This document shows, one piece after another, positions 35,227 to 44,717 of a stretch of 64,000 nt of DNA. Source of the stretch: Hwangdonia lutea (lineage in GTDB: Bacteria; Bacteroidota; Bacteroidia; Flavobacteriales; Flavobacteriaceae); contig NZ_CP136521.1 of assembly GCF_032814565.1 (NCBI RefSeq), positions 1,770,501-1,834,500 on the forward strand, in the 5' to 3' direction. The first letter of the stretch is position 1, and every line of letters starts with the position of its first letter. The position numbers and the translations under genes were made by a program. Under the pieces are notes generated by a model. That model had not been told where the DNA came from, did not search any database, and saw nothing but the letters and a program-made list of their open reading frames with translations.

Positions 35227-35541
35227 ATGAAGAAAAATATTTTATGCTTAATGTTAGTGGCATTGTCGTTGGGAATGTGTCCAAACACCGTTATGGCTGC
35301 CGATAAAAATCCAAAAAACATCACTGCGAAGACTCATGAAATGCCTCCTGAGGTTAAAGTAATGATTGATAGGATAAACGAAATCAAGAACATGGATAAA
35401 TCTTCTTTAACCCGAATGCAAAGGAAAGAACTGCGTAAAGAGGTACGTTCTATGAAAAAAAGTGTAAGAGCATCTGGAAATGGAATTTACATTTCAAGTG
35501 GGGCAATCATTATAATTTTACTTTTAATAATAATACTTTAA
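35227..35541 (+). CDS. Small exported protein with C-terminal membrane helix
   Basis: 104 aa. Signal peptide MKKNILCLMLVALSLGMCPN..., a basic, charged middle (MQRKELRKEVRSMKKSVRAS) and a C-terminal hydrophobic helix (YISSGAIIIILLLIIIL) at the very end. I recall similar small proteins in flavobacteria without known function. It is likely anchored in the inner membrane by its last helix. Followed by a MITE-like element. Confidence 0.75.
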   Translation: MKKNILCLMLVALSLGMCPNTVMAADKNPKNITAKTHEMPPEVKVMIDRINEIKNMDKSSLTRMQRKELRKEVRSMKKSVRASGNGIYISSGAIIIILLLIIIL

Positions 35542-35556
35542 AAGTTAAATGATTTT

Positions 35557-35659
35557 AAAAAGATGCTATCTAAAAAGTCTTTATGAATTAAGTTGTCAGG
35601 TTGAGCTTGTCGAAATACTCAATATGACATTACAATTACTTTTTAGACAGCTTCTTTTT
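35557..35659. repeat. MITE-like element with 21-bp inverted ends
   Basis: Left end AAAAAGATGCTATCTAAAAAG (35557-35577; 21 bases, given here as AAAAAGATGC plus TATCTAAAAAG) pairs with 35639-35659 with two mismatches. The centre holds the TTGAGCTTGTCGAA repeat core also found at 1761. It separates the small exported-protein gene from the 3' end of pckA and may act as a bidirectional terminator. Confidence 0.6.
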
Positions 35660-35681
35660 AATTTTGAATTAGTCTTTATTT

Positions 35682-37298
35682 TTAAAATGCATAACGCTGC
35701 GGGCCGCCACGTCTGATTTCTTCATTACAATGTGCTTCAAACTTTTTAAAGTTTTCTCTAAAGGCATTTGTTAATTTAAATGCTGTGGTGTAGTAGGCCT
35801 CATCGTCGTTCCAAGTGGCACGTGGACTTAAAACTTCGGTTGGAACACCGGGACAGGTTCTAGGTTGTGCTACGCCAAAAACCGAATGAATGTGGTAATC
35901 GTCGTAATTATACAATCCTAAATCGCCATTTAATACGGCAGTAATCATAGCGCGTGTGTATTTTAATTTCATTCTGGTGCCAACGCCGTAAGGGCCACCA
36001 GTCCAACCTGTATTTACCAACCAAACGTTTACGCCCGATTCTTTCATTTTTTTACTTAACATTTCGGCATATTCCGCTGGATGCAATGGCATAAAAGGAG
36101 CCCCAAAACAGGCTGAAAAAGAAGGTTGTGGCTCAACGACTCCCGCTTCGGTCCCTGCTACTTTTGCGGTATAACCAGAAATAAAATGATAAGCGGCCTG
36201 ACTTGGTGTTAATTTAGAAATTGGAGGCATTACGCCAAAAGCATCGGCCGTTAAAAAGAAAATATTTTTTGGGTTTTTGCCAATAGACGGTTGTTTTATA
36301 TTGTCAATATGATAGATGGGATAACTCACCCTTGTATTTTGCGTAATCGAAATATCTTCAAAATCAACATCTCCTTTTTCATCTAAAATTACATTTTCAA
36401 GAATGGCCCCTTTTTTAATGGCATCATAAATCTCAGGCTCTTGTTCCCGCGATAAATTAATTACTTTGGCATAACAGCCACCTTCAAAATTGAATACCGT
36501 GTTTTCGTTGGTCCAACCATGCTCGTCATCGCCAATTAAACTTCTGTTGGGATCTGTGGATAATGTGGTTTTTCCCGTTCCAGACAAGCCAAAGAAAATA
36601 GCAGTATCGCCAGCTTTACCCACATTGGCACTGCAATGCATGGGCAGCGTGTTTTTAAATACGGGCAAAATAAAGTTTAAAGCCGAAAAAATACCTTTTT
36701 TAATTTCGCCGGTGTAACCCGTTCCGCCAATTAAAGCAATTTTTTTAGTGAAATTTAGAATGGCAAAGTTGTGTTGACGCGTCCCGTCTTCTTCCGGAAC
36801 AGCCATAAAACCTGGAGCGTTAACTATGGTCCATTCTGGATTGAAATCTTTTAATTCGTCTTCCGTTGGACGTAAAAACATGTTATATGCAAACTGATTG
36901 CTCCAAGCATATTCGTTAATAACTCGAATGTTTAACTTGTAGTTTTCATCCGCGCAAGCGTAACTATCCCTTACAAAAACTTCTTTGTTAGAGAGGTAGT
37001 CAACAACCTTATTGTATAAGGCATCAAACTTATCGGTTTCAAATGGAATGTTTATATCGCCCCACCAAACACGATCTTTAGTAACATCGTCCTTTACAAT
37101 AAATCGGTCCTTTGGAGAGCGTCCCGTAAACTCTCCGGTATTAACCGCTAAAGCACCAGACGAGGCCTCTTTACCTTGGCCTTTTTCAATAGCAATGTTA
37201 TGAAGTTGTTCGGGTGAAAGCTGATAATTTACTTTGGCATTTTTTATACCGTAAGATTCTAACGAAATCGTTTTCGTAAATTGGTTGTTATTTCCCAT
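35682..37298 (-). CDS. pckA: Phosphoenolpyruvate carboxykinase (ATP)
   Basis: 538 aa, normal length. The kinase P-loop GLSGTGKTT is at 237-245; the substrate-binding R60 region (TGRSPKDRF), the metal-binding H221 (PMHCSANVG) and IGDDEHGW (256-262, metal-binding acid) are intact. It turns oxaloacetate and ATP into phosphoenolpyruvate at the start of gluconeogenesis, in the cytosol. Monocistronic. Confidence 0.97.
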   Translation of the reverse strand: MGNNNQFTKTISLESYGIKNAKVNYQLSPEQLHNIAIEKGQGKEASSGALAVNTGEFTGRSPKDRFIVKDDVTKDRVWWGDINIPFETDKFDALYNKVVDYLSNKEVFVRDSYACADENYKLNIRVINEYAWSNQFAYNMFLRPTEDELKDFNPEWTIVNAPGFMAVPEEDGTRQHNFAILNFTKKIALIGGTGYTGEIKKGIFSALNFILPVFKNTLPMHCSANVGKAGDTAIFFGLSGTGKTTLSTDPNRSLIGDDEHGWTNENTVFNFEGGCYAKVINLSREQEPEIYDAIKKGAILENVILDEKGDVDFEDISITQNTRVSYPIYHIDNIKQPSIGKNPKNIFFLTADAFGVMPPISKLTPSQAAYHFISGYTAKVAGTEAGVVEPQPSFSACFGAPFMPLHPAEYAEMLSKKMKESGVNVWLVNTGWTGGPYGVGTRMKLKYTRAMITAVLNGDLGLYNYDDYHIHSVFGVAQPRTCPGVPTEVLSPRATWNDDEAYYTTAFKLTNAFRENFKKFEAHCNEEIRRGGPQRYAF

Positions 37299-37358
37299 TA
37301 TTTGTTATAAAATTATTTATCATGCAAAAATAAACATTATTTTAAGCTCTCAAATTAT

Positions 37359-37757
37359 TTAATTGTCATTTTTTGCCTTTATTTTTAAGAAATCTTTAAA
37401 CAAAAAGCCCCAAGCCAAAATTAAAAGCAATCCGCCAATTGGAGTTATTAAGGCGATACTTTTAAAATTGAAAGAAGTTAAATCATTAGTTGCTAATCCA
37501 TAAATAGACCCCGAAAAGAAAAACACACCCACCAATACGAAGTAAAAAACCAGTCGTTTTGTGTTTTGGGTAATTAGCGAAGTGCTTCCCACAAACAATA
37601 ATAATAGGGCATGATACATTTGATAACGGACACCCGTTTCAAAGGTTTGTAGCGATGCTTCCGAAATTAATGCTTTTAATCCGTGAGCAGCAAAAGCGCC
37701 TAAAATTACACTGGTTAATCCTAAAAGTGTTGCGGTAATTAAAATTTTCTTGTTCAT
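37359..37757 (-). CDS. DUF423 (TMEM256-like) membrane protein
   Basis: 132 aa, four predicted membrane helices. The N-terminal LGLTSVILGAFAAHGLKALI and a YQMYHALLLLFVG block are characteristic of DUF423. Function unknown across the family. It lies between pckA and the divergent saccharopine dehydrogenase-family gene. Confidence 0.88.
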   Translation of the reverse strand: MNKKILITATLLGLTSVILGAFAAHGLKALISEASLQTFETGVRYQMYHALLLLFVGSTSLITQNTKRLVFYFVLVGVFFFSGSIYGLATNDLTSFNFKSIALITPIGGLLLILAWGFLFKDFLKIKAKNDN

Positions 37758-37868
37758 ATTTATATAAATTATTCGTAAAAAATCCCTTTTATATTTATTA
37801 AATTCGCAAAATTAATCCGCTTAAAGCGGACTCAACTTTAAAAACAAAATTACTCAACAAATCCCACT

Positions 37869-39233
37869 ATGCGAAAGATTTTAGTTATTGGTTCTGGAAA
37901 ATCAACATCATACCTTATAAAATATTTATTATACAAGTCGACTTCTGAAAATTTACACATAACAATTGGCGACATCAATTTAGAAAATGCCAAAAAGCTC
38001 ATTGGGAATCACAAAAATGCCACAACAATTACATTGGATATTTTTAATGAAAATTCTCGCGTTGAAGCTGTTAAAAATGCTGATATTGTAGTGTCTATGC
38101 TACCGGCGCGTTTTCATATTGAGGTTGCAAAAGACTGTGTTACCTATAAAAAACATATGGTAACGGCATCTTATACAAGTCCAGAAATGCATGCTTTAGA
38201 TGAAGCAGCTAAGGCGAACGGGGTGGTTTTAATGAAAGAAATTGGTGTTGATCCTGGGATAGACCACATGAGTGCCATGCAGGTTTTAGACCGCATTAGA
38301 GACAAGGGCGGCAAAATTATTTTGTTTGAATCGTTTACGGGCGGTCTCGTTGCGCCTGAGAGCGACAACAATCTGTGGAACTATAAATTTACTTGGAATC
38401 CAAGAAATGTGGTGGTTGCCGGACAAGGAGGCGCAGCAAAGTTTTTACAAGAAGGCACGTATAAATATATACCGTACAACCTGTTGTTTAGGCGCACCGA
38501 GTTTTTAGATGTTGATGGTTTTGGACGTTTTGAGGCCTATGCAAATCGCGATTCTTTAAAATACCAAAGCGTTTACGGGTTGGATAATATTAAAACATTA
38601 TACCGAGGAACGATGCGTCGCGTTGGTTTTAGTAGGGCGTGGAATATTTTTGTAGCCTTAGGAATGACTGATGATAGCTACACCATTGATGATAGCGAAA
38701 ACATGAGTTACCGCGATTTTGTTAATGCCTTTTTGCCGTACAGTCCTTCAGATTCGGTAGAATTAAAATTAAGGCATGCGCTTAAAATAGAGCAAGATGA
38801 TATTGTTTGGGATAAATTGGTTGAACTGGATATTTTTAATGCTGAAAAGCGTGTTGAACTTAAAAAAGCAACGCCGGCCCAAATTCTTCAAAAAATATTA
38901 ATGGACAGTTGGACGCTTGCAGAAAACGATAAAGACATGATTGTTATGTACCATAAATTTGGGTACGAACTAAACGGTAAAAAACATCAAATTGATGCCA
39001 CTATGGTAACGCTTGGAGAGGATCAAACCTATACCGCAATGGCAAAAACCGTGGGCTTACCGGTGGCGATGGCAACATTGGCCATTTTAAACGGTAAAAT
39101 TAAAACTCCAGGTGTGCAGATACCAATAACGAAAGAAGTTTACGAGCCTATTTTAAAAGAATTAAAAGATTTTGGAATTCAATTTAACGAAAAAGAAGTG
39201 CCTTATCTTGGTTACAATCCTTTAAATAATTAA
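37869..39233 (+). CDS. Saccharopine dehydrogenase family protein (LYS9-like)
   Basis: 454 aa. The NAD(P)-binding motif is GSGKST (8-13), followed by VVSMLPARFHIEVAKDC and the catalytic-domain block MKEIGVDPGIDHMSAMQVLD (about 121-140), and a C-terminal domain like yeast Lys9/plant LKR-SDH. It probably interconverts saccharopine and aminoadipate semialdehyde plus glutamate. Together with the ALDH7-type enzyme at 11630-13183 it would degrade lysine through saccharopine. It could also serve another amino acid route. Monocistronic. Confidence 0.85.
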   Translation: MRKILVIGSGKSTSYLIKYLLYKSTSENLHITIGDINLENAKKLIGNHKNATTITLDIFNENSRVEAVKNADIVVSMLPARFHIEVAKDCVTYKKHMVTASYTSPEMHALDEAAKANGVVLMKEIGVDPGIDHMSAMQVLDRIRDKGGKIILFESFTGGLVAPESDNNLWNYKFTWNPRNVVVAGQGGAAKFLQEGTYKYIPYNLLFRRTEFLDVDGFGRFEAYANRDSLKYQSVYGLDNIKTLYRGTMRRVGFSRAWNIFVALGMTDDSYTIDDSENMSYRDFVNAFLPYSPSDSVELKLRHALKIEQDDIVWDKLVELDIFNAEKRVELKKATPAQILQKILMDSWTLAENDKDMIVMYHKFGYELNGKKHQIDATMVTLGEDQTYTAMAKTVGLPVAMATLAILNGKIKTPGVQIPITKEVYEPILKELKDFGIQFNEKEVPYLGYNPLNN

Positions 39234-39246
39234 TGTTTTGTGGCAT

Positions 39247-40368
39247 CTAAAACTCGAACTTCAACTGTACGCTTACACTTTTTTGTTCCGGTTTATTTTG
39301 GCTATGCTCATCACGGTTTTTTTTGGTTTCGGTATTTAAGTTCGATAAAGAAATACCCAATAGCCTAACGGAGTTTTTTAGTTTTTCTTGATACAATAAA
39401 TCTTTTGTGGTTTCTAAAATTAAAGCGCTATCACTTATAAAATAAGGCAATGTTTTACTACGAGTCTGTAATGTAAAATCGCTGTATTTTATTTTCAATG
39501 TTACTGTTTTGCCAGCTACTTTGTTTTTGTTTAAACGCCGCGACACTTCTTCGGCAATATGCTGTAATTTTTCGAGCATAAAAATTTCAGACGATAAATT
39601 CTCACTAAACGTACGTTCGGCAGCCAAACTTTTCCTGATGCGGTTGGGCTTTACTTCGCTGTTGTGAATGCCTCGAACGACGTGATAATAATAACGACCC
39701 GATTTCCCGAAATTATCAACTAAGTATTCCAACAATTTTTGCTTTAAATCCAAACCGGTAAAAATGCCCTTTTGGTACATTTTTTCAGCTGTTACCTTAC
39801 CAACACCATAAAATTTACGAATATCCAATTGCTCTAAAAATTCTAAAACTTCTTCAGGATTTACGGTTTTTTGTCCGTTGGGTTTATGGTAATCACTCGC
39901 TACTTTAGCAATAAATTTATTGATGGAAATACCAGCCGAAGCCGTAATGCCCACCTCCGTGAAAATACGTTCTCTAATTTCTTCAGCGATTAAGGACGCA
40001 CTCGGGTTTCCCTTTTTGTTTTCGGTAACATCTAAATAGGCTTCATCCAACGAAAGGGGTTCAACCAAATCGGTGTAATCATAAAAAATAGCCCTGATTT
40101 TTTTAGAAATTTCAGAATAGCGTTCAAAACGAGGTTTCACAAAAATTAAATCTGGACATAATTTAGCAGCCAAATTTCCAGCCATGGCACTTTTCACACC
40201 AAATTTTCTGGCTTCGTAGCTCGCCGCACTAACTACACCACGTTTACCGCCGCCACCAACGGCAAGGGGTTTGCCTTTTAAATCGGGGTTATCCATTTGT
40301 TCAACAGAAGCATAAAACGCATCCATATCCACGTGAATAATTTTTCGAATTGGTAAATCGATAGACAT
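39247..40368 (-). CDS. dinB: DNA polymerase IV (Y-family)
   Basis: 373 aa. Translesion polymerase. The catalytic acids are visible in HVDMDAFYASVE (12-23, first Asp pair) and SLDEAYLDV (second), with the AASYEARKFGVKSAM block of the fingers and the GKVTAEKMYQKGI helix-hairpin-helix region. The end is basic (KKNRDEHSQNKPEQ), and the last residues (VQLKFEF) could be a beta-clamp-type tail. It shares a short gap with the divergent CYTH gene. Confidence 0.95.
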   Translation of the reverse strand: MSIDLPIRKIIHVDMDAFYASVEQMDNPDLKGKPLAVGGGGKRGVVSAASYEARKFGVKSAMAGNLAAKLCPDLIFVKPRFERYSEISKKIRAIFYDYTDLVEPLSLDEAYLDVTENKKGNPSASLIAEEIRERIFTEVGITASAGISINKFIAKVASDYHKPNGQKTVNPEEVLEFLEQLDIRKFYGVGKVTAEKMYQKGIFTGLDLKQKLLEYLVDNFGKSGRYYYHVVRGIHNSEVKPNRIRKSLAAERTFSENLSSEIFMLEKLQHIAEEVSRRLNKNKVAGKTVTLKIKYSDFTLQTRSKTLPYFISDSALILETTKDLLYQEKLKNSVRLLGISLSNLNTETKKNRDEHSQNKPEQKSVSVQLKFEF

Positions 40369-40443
40369 GCTGTAAATTTAGGCATTAAATGCCTTTTAAT
40401 TATATTTACTCTTGCGGTTATTAAATTTAGATTAGGATAAATA

Positions 40444-40914
40444 ATGATAGAAATAGAACGTAAATTTTTAGTAACCTCCAATGTTTTTAAAGACCGAGCT
40501 TTTAAAAGCACACGAATTATTCAAGGGTTTTTAAATCGTGATCCCGAGCGTACCGTTAGGATCCGATTAAAAGGGGACAATGGTGTTTTAACCGTAAAAG
40601 GACAATCGTCAAATAATGGTTTGTCGCGATTTGAATGGGAAACAAACATTGAAAAACACGAAGCCGAATCGCTATTAAAACTTTGCGAAAATGGTATTAT
40701 TAATAAAATTCGACATGAAATAAAAGTAGGAAATCATTTTTTTGAAGTAGACGAGTTTTTTGGAGACAACCAAGGTTTAATAATCGCTGAAGTGGAATTA
40801 CAACACGAAAACGAATCGTTTGAAAAACCCATTTGGTTGGGTAAAGAAGTGACCGGACAAATAAAATATTATAATTCGCAATTAAGCAAACAACCCTATA
40901 TTAGCTGGGAATAG
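40444..40914 (+). CDS. CYTH-domain protein (triphosphate tunnel metalloenzyme)
   Basis: 156 aa. The signature E-x-E-x-K is present at the start (MIEIERKFLV), with RTVRIRLKGDNGVLTVKG and EVDEFFGDNQGLIIAEVELQ as the other charged tunnel strands. Bacterial members hydrolyse tripolyphosphate or act on nucleotide triphosphates; the actual substrate is unknown. Cytosolic. It is 19 bases upstream of the YciI-like lipoprotein gene and probably in the same operon. Confidence 0.9.
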   Translation: MIEIERKFLVTSNVFKDRAFKSTRIIQGFLNRDPERTVRIRLKGDNGVLTVKGQSSNNGLSRFEWETNIEKHEAESLLKLCENGIINKIRHEIKVGNHFFEVDEFFGDNQGLIIAEVELQHENESFEKPIWLGKEVTGQIKYYNSQLSKQPYISWE

Positions 40915-40933
40915 CTAATAAAATTTTAAGATT

Positions 40934-41488
40934 ATGAAAAAAATTACAACTTTTATGCTGTTAATTTTTGTTTTTATTTCTTGTAAAGAAGAGGCGAAAA
41001 CACCCGTTAATGAAATTGACGAAAGAGCTCTTGAAACTGTAGCGCAACCCGTAGATTCAATAATAGAGGTTGAGGTTTTAGAAGAAATACCTGTTAAAAA
41101 ATCGACAAAGCAGCTTAAAGAAGAATTAACTGCCAAAGGTTTTAAAACTTTTGATTATGTGGACGAAAAAACAAAAGATACCATTTTAATGCAGCAGTAT
41201 TTTATGGCTTTTTTAAAACGCGGCCCCATTCGCGGACAAAATGAAGAGGAAGCTGCAGACCTGCAAAAAGAACATTTAGCACATTTAGCCAAAATGTACG
41301 AGTTGGGCTATGCCGATATTTCTGGGCCATTTGGAGACGATGGCGATATTCGTGGTATTACCATTTACAATGTGCCAACGCTAAAGATGGCAGATAGTTT
41401 GGCCAAATCGGACCCCATGGTAAAAGCAGGCCGATTGGAAATTGAAATACATCCGTGGTGGGCAGCAAAAGGCTTTTCGTTACGATAA
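40934..41488 (+). CDS. YCII-domain lipoprotein
   Basis: 184 aa. Lipoprotein signal MKKITTFMLLIFVFISC (C17), an acidic linker (about 20-75), and a YciI-like domain (about 90-180: QQYFMAFLKRGPIRGQNEEE, HLAHLAKMYELGYADISGPF, IYNVPTLKMADSLAKSDPMVKAGRLEIEIHPWW). YciI domains are small dimeric ferredoxin-like folds, here exported. The stop codon overlaps the next gene's ATG (TAATG), so the two are coupled. Confidence 0.85.
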   Translation: MKKITTFMLLIFVFISCKEEAKTPVNEIDERALETVAQPVDSIIEVEVLEEIPVKKSTKQLKEELTAKGFKTFDYVDEKTKDTILMQQYFMAFLKRGPIRGQNEEEAADLQKEHLAHLAKMYELGYADISGPFGDDGDIRGITIYNVPTLKMADSLAKSDPMVKAGRLEIEIHPWWAAKGFSLR

Positions 41489-42363
41489 TGCTAAAAATAA
41501 TTCGAGCCCTTTATCTGCTTTTAAATACGGTAATTATTCTAGCGTTATTGGCTATTCACTTTGTTTTTAAAGAGCATAGCTACCAAAGTTCGTTGCTGTA
41601 TTACACGTTTCCTCTACCGGTTATTATTCTTGCGGTTTTATTGCTTTCTATTTTTTTAAGTAGAAAATTCAGGAAGTTTAACCTTATTATTGCAAGCCTA
41701 TTATTACTGGTTTGGTTGGTTAGGAGTTTTAAAATTAATTTTCCTGAAACTATTGATGACACCGATTTAGAGGTTGTTTTCTGGAATGCCTCACATTACA
41801 GAACCTTTAACGATGCCTTTAAAGTAAATAATGGTATCCCAGATGTTATGGTGTTGGTTGAAGGTTGTAGGAATGATATTGAAAAACTTAAGTTGCAATA
41901 TCCAGACTATTATTTTTACTTATCTGATAAAGAAATCGCCATTTTCTCTAAAACGACAATACACGATATAAAGGAAAAAAGAGGGGTTTTCAGTACAACG
42001 GTAATAGGTTTTAAAGTTGAGGGTGTTAATTTTTATGCCGTAGATGTATCGGCCAGTTTAGACGTCCCGAGAGCTTGGGCATTGGAGTTGGTGAACCAAC
42101 ATATAAAAAAGCAACAAAACACCGTGGTTTTAGGTGATTTTAATGCGCCCTTTGAATCTAAACACTTAGAGGCAATAAAAACCAATTACAACCACGCTTT
42201 TAACGAAAAAGGCAATGGCTTTAGAGAAACTTGGTTTTGGAACATCCCGCTGCTTTCCTTAGACCATATTTGGATATCGAACGATTTGGAAATTCTTAAA
42301 ACCAAAAAAATAGGGACGTTTAAATCGGACCATAGTATGCTTAAAACCTATGTTGGAAAATAA
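41488..42363 (+). CDS. Endonuclease/exonuclease/phosphatase family membrane protein
   Basis: 291 aa from ATG 41488, chosen because it overlaps the upstream stop codon (TAATG) and starts a membrane region of three helices (about 5-90: LYLLLNTVIILALLAIHFVF, SLLYYTFPLPVIILAVLLLSIF, LIIASLLLLVWLV). The C-terminal domain is of the EEP type: VVFWNASHY, VEGC, VVLGDFNAPFES (catalytic D-N) and LDHIW / KSDHSML (D-H pair). It should be a membrane-anchored phosphodiesterase with an unknown substrate. Third gene of the CYTH-YciI-EEP set. Confidence 0.85.
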   Translation: MLKIIRALYLLLNTVIILALLAIHFVFKEHSYQSSLLYYTFPLPVIILAVLLLSIFLSRKFRKFNLIIASLLLLVWLVRSFKINFPETIDDTDLEVVFWNASHYRTFNDAFKVNNGIPDVMVLVEGCRNDIEKLKLQYPDYYFYLSDKEIAIFSKTTIHDIKEKRGVFSTTVIGFKVEGVNFYAVDVSASLDVPRAWALELVNQHIKKQQNTVVLGDFNAPFESKHLEAIKTNYNHAFNEKGNGFRETWFWNIPLLSLDHIWISNDLEILKTKKIGTFKSDHSMLKTYVGK

Positions 42364-42365
42364 TT

Positions 42366-44717
42366 TTATTCTAAAATCTCAACCCATCGTTTGGCTTCAT
42401 TTCCAAATTCATCAACCACAGTAATTAAGTGCTTGCCTGTTTTGGGTTTTATGGCAAACTCGTGGATGTCTTTGGTACTTCCTAAAAACCGATTATTCAA
42501 ATACCAAAATAATGTGCTTTCAGGTTTGGAATGTGCCATTTTTAAAACGAGGTCGTTGGTGTTGCTATCAAAATCTTTTGGTAAAAAAATACTATTATTT
42601 TCTTTCGGATAAATAAACTGCATAGACATGGTATTACCGCCCAAGCAATCATTTCTAAATTTTGGTAACGGTCTATAAAACGGGTTTTTGGCTTTATAAT
42701 AGAAGGCCATTAAAGGCGGTAAAACAAACCAAGATTTATGGACGATATCACCAATGCTTTCGCAGGAAGAATTGACTTGAAATGTTTCAGTTTTTTCCAA
42801 ATGAATTAAAACATGATATGGGCAAGGTTTTGTTTTTAAACCACTTATTTGAATGAATTGAGTTTCTGCATTTTTGCAATTTTGTGATGCACGATGGCCG
42901 CTTTCTTTACATATTTCTATTTCCTGCATTTCGTCAAAAGGTTCAGCAAACCAATCACTATTTGGCAACAGATCAAACACATCAAACAAAATAGGGGCAG
43001 CGGTTTCTACGCCAACCAAACCAGGGCGTCCTTCGCCATCGGCATTGCCAACCCAAACCCCAACAACATAATCTTTTGTGGTGCCAATAGCCCAAGCATC
43101 ACGAAACCCAAAACTGGTTCCTGTTTTCCAAGCGATTTGTTTAGAACCATCAAAAAAAGCCCAACTCTCGTCGCTTTCGGGGCGGTTTACTTCTTTTAAG
43201 CTATTGTAAGTTAAATAAATGGAAGCGGCATCAAATAAGGTTTTATCGGTTGTCTTCTTTCCAAAATCAACAGTTTCAGAAGCTAAAAAAGTAGGTTCGC
43301 AAAACTCATTTGAAAAATATTCAGAAGACGTTTCAGAAAAATGATTTAAGGTTGACGACAATGCCGCATAGCTTTTGCACAAATCCCACAAATTACTTTC
43401 GGCACCACCAAGAATTAAAGACAGTCCGTAATGATTGGCATTATATTTTAAATCTTTTAACTGCAATTGTTTTAAATAATGATGAAATCTATCCAAACCA
43501 AATTCCTGTAACATTCTAACCGAAGGCACATTTAAAGACCGCGATAAGGCACGACTTGCCGGCACAACGCCATCGTAGGTTTTATTGTAATTTTCAGGGT
43601 TATAACTTCCAAATTGCGAAGGCACATCGGCAACCAAAGTATGTGGTAATATATCTCCGGCATCCAACATGGCAGTGTATAAAAAGGGTTTTAAAATACT
43701 GCCTGTGCTTCGGGGTTTATTAACAATATCCACATGATTTTGATGCGTTTTATCTGTTGGTGTATTGCCCACATACGCTAAAACCTGTCGGGTATTTACA
43801 TCTAAAACCAAAACGGCAGCATTATGGATTTCATTTTGACTTAACTTTTTGTAATGGCTTTTTACAATGCTATTGACTTGCTTTTGAAGTTGTGCGCTTA
43901 TAGTCGTTTGGATGCGTTTCCCGTTATAGGATTTAGCTGTTTTTTGTAATAAATGTGGTGCGGTTTGTGGCAGCGGATAGGGTTTTTGCGACAACCTTTC
44001 AACAATTGATAAATTATAAGTTAGCGAATCTATAATATTTTTATCCAAAAGCTTTTTTAAAAGCCGGTTGCGTTTTTTTAGTAAACGCTCTTGATTTTTC
44101 CCGGGATAAATTAAACTTGGGGCGTTGGGCAAAACGGCAAGTGTTGCACTTTCTGCCCACGATAAATGCATTGCATTTCTATTAAAATAGCGCCACGATG
44201 CCGCATCGAGGCCCACGACATTTCCGCCAAAAGGGGCATGACTTGAGTAGTAGGATAGGATTTTGTTTTTAGAATCTCGAAATTCCAATCTTGTGGCTAA
44301 AATAATTTCCTTTAATTTTTCAAAATAGGTGCGTTGTGTGCCTTTTCTAGACAATCGGATAACCTGTTGTGTTATGGTGCTTCCGCCACGTGTAACTTTG
44401 CCAGATTTTATATTATCTCGCAACGCTTTAAAGATGGAAATGGGGTTAAACCCGGGGTGCTTATAAAAATACTCGTCTTCAAACTGAATGATGCAGGTTT
44501 TAAATTTTTCGGGAATGGAATCGTTTTCAGGGAATCGCCACTGCCCGTCTTTGGCAATTTGCGCCCCTAACAATTCGTTGTTTGAGCTTGTAATTACGGT
44601 TGAGGTAGGATCTTTAAAAAGTTGATTTGGTAAACAAAAATAATAGACAACCAAAAGTACAGTTATAATTACTGATTTAATTTTATGGCGCTTTATGTAG
44701 TTTGTTAATCGTGTCAC
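42366..44717 (-). CDS. pbpC: Penicillin-binding protein 1C
   Basis: 783 aa. Membrane anchor about 12-31, then the GT51 transglycosylase domain (FEDEYFYKHPGFNPISIFKA, GGSTITQQVIRLSRKG), the transpeptidase domain with the SxxK serine in STGSILKPFLY, SRSLNVPS and the KTGT motif (AWKTGTSFGFRDAW), and a C-terminal BiPBP-type domain. It polymerises and cross-links peptidoglycan. In enterobacteria it is adjacent to the alpha-2-macroglobulin gene; here the two are 20 kb apart. Monocistronic, and followed on the right by the repeat region with the second DUF559 gene. Confidence 0.95.
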   Translation of the reverse strand: MTRLTNYIKRHKIKSVIITVLLVVYYFCLPNQLFKDPTSTVITSSNNELLGAQIAKDGQWRFPENDSIPEKFKTCIIQFEDEYFYKHPGFNPISIFKALRDNIKSGKVTRGGSTITQQVIRLSRKGTQRTYFEKLKEIILATRLEFRDSKNKILSYYSSHAPFGGNVVGLDAASWRYFNRNAMHLSWAESATLAVLPNAPSLIYPGKNQERLLKKRNRLLKKLLDKNIIDSLTYNLSIVERLSQKPYPLPQTAPHLLQKTAKSYNGKRIQTTISAQLQKQVNSIVKSHYKKLSQNEIHNAAVLVLDVNTRQVLAYVGNTPTDKTHQNHVDIVNKPRSTGSILKPFLYTAMLDAGDILPHTLVADVPSQFGSYNPENYNKTYDGVVPASRALSRSLNVPSVRMLQEFGLDRFHHYLKQLQLKDLKYNANHYGLSLILGGAESNLWDLCKSYAALSSTLNHFSETSSEYFSNEFCEPTFLASETVDFGKKTTDKTLFDAASIYLTYNSLKEVNRPESDESWAFFDGSKQIAWKTGTSFGFRDAWAIGTTKDYVVGVWVGNADGEGRPGLVGVETAAPILFDVFDLLPNSDWFAEPFDEMQEIEICKESGHRASQNCKNAETQFIQISGLKTKPCPYHVLIHLEKTETFQVNSSCESIGDIVHKSWFVLPPLMAFYYKAKNPFYRPLPKFRNDCLGGNTMSMQFIYPKENNSIFLPKDFDSNTNDLVLKMAHSKPESTLFWYLNNRFLGSTKDIHEFAIKPKTGKHLITVVDEFGNEAKRWVEILE

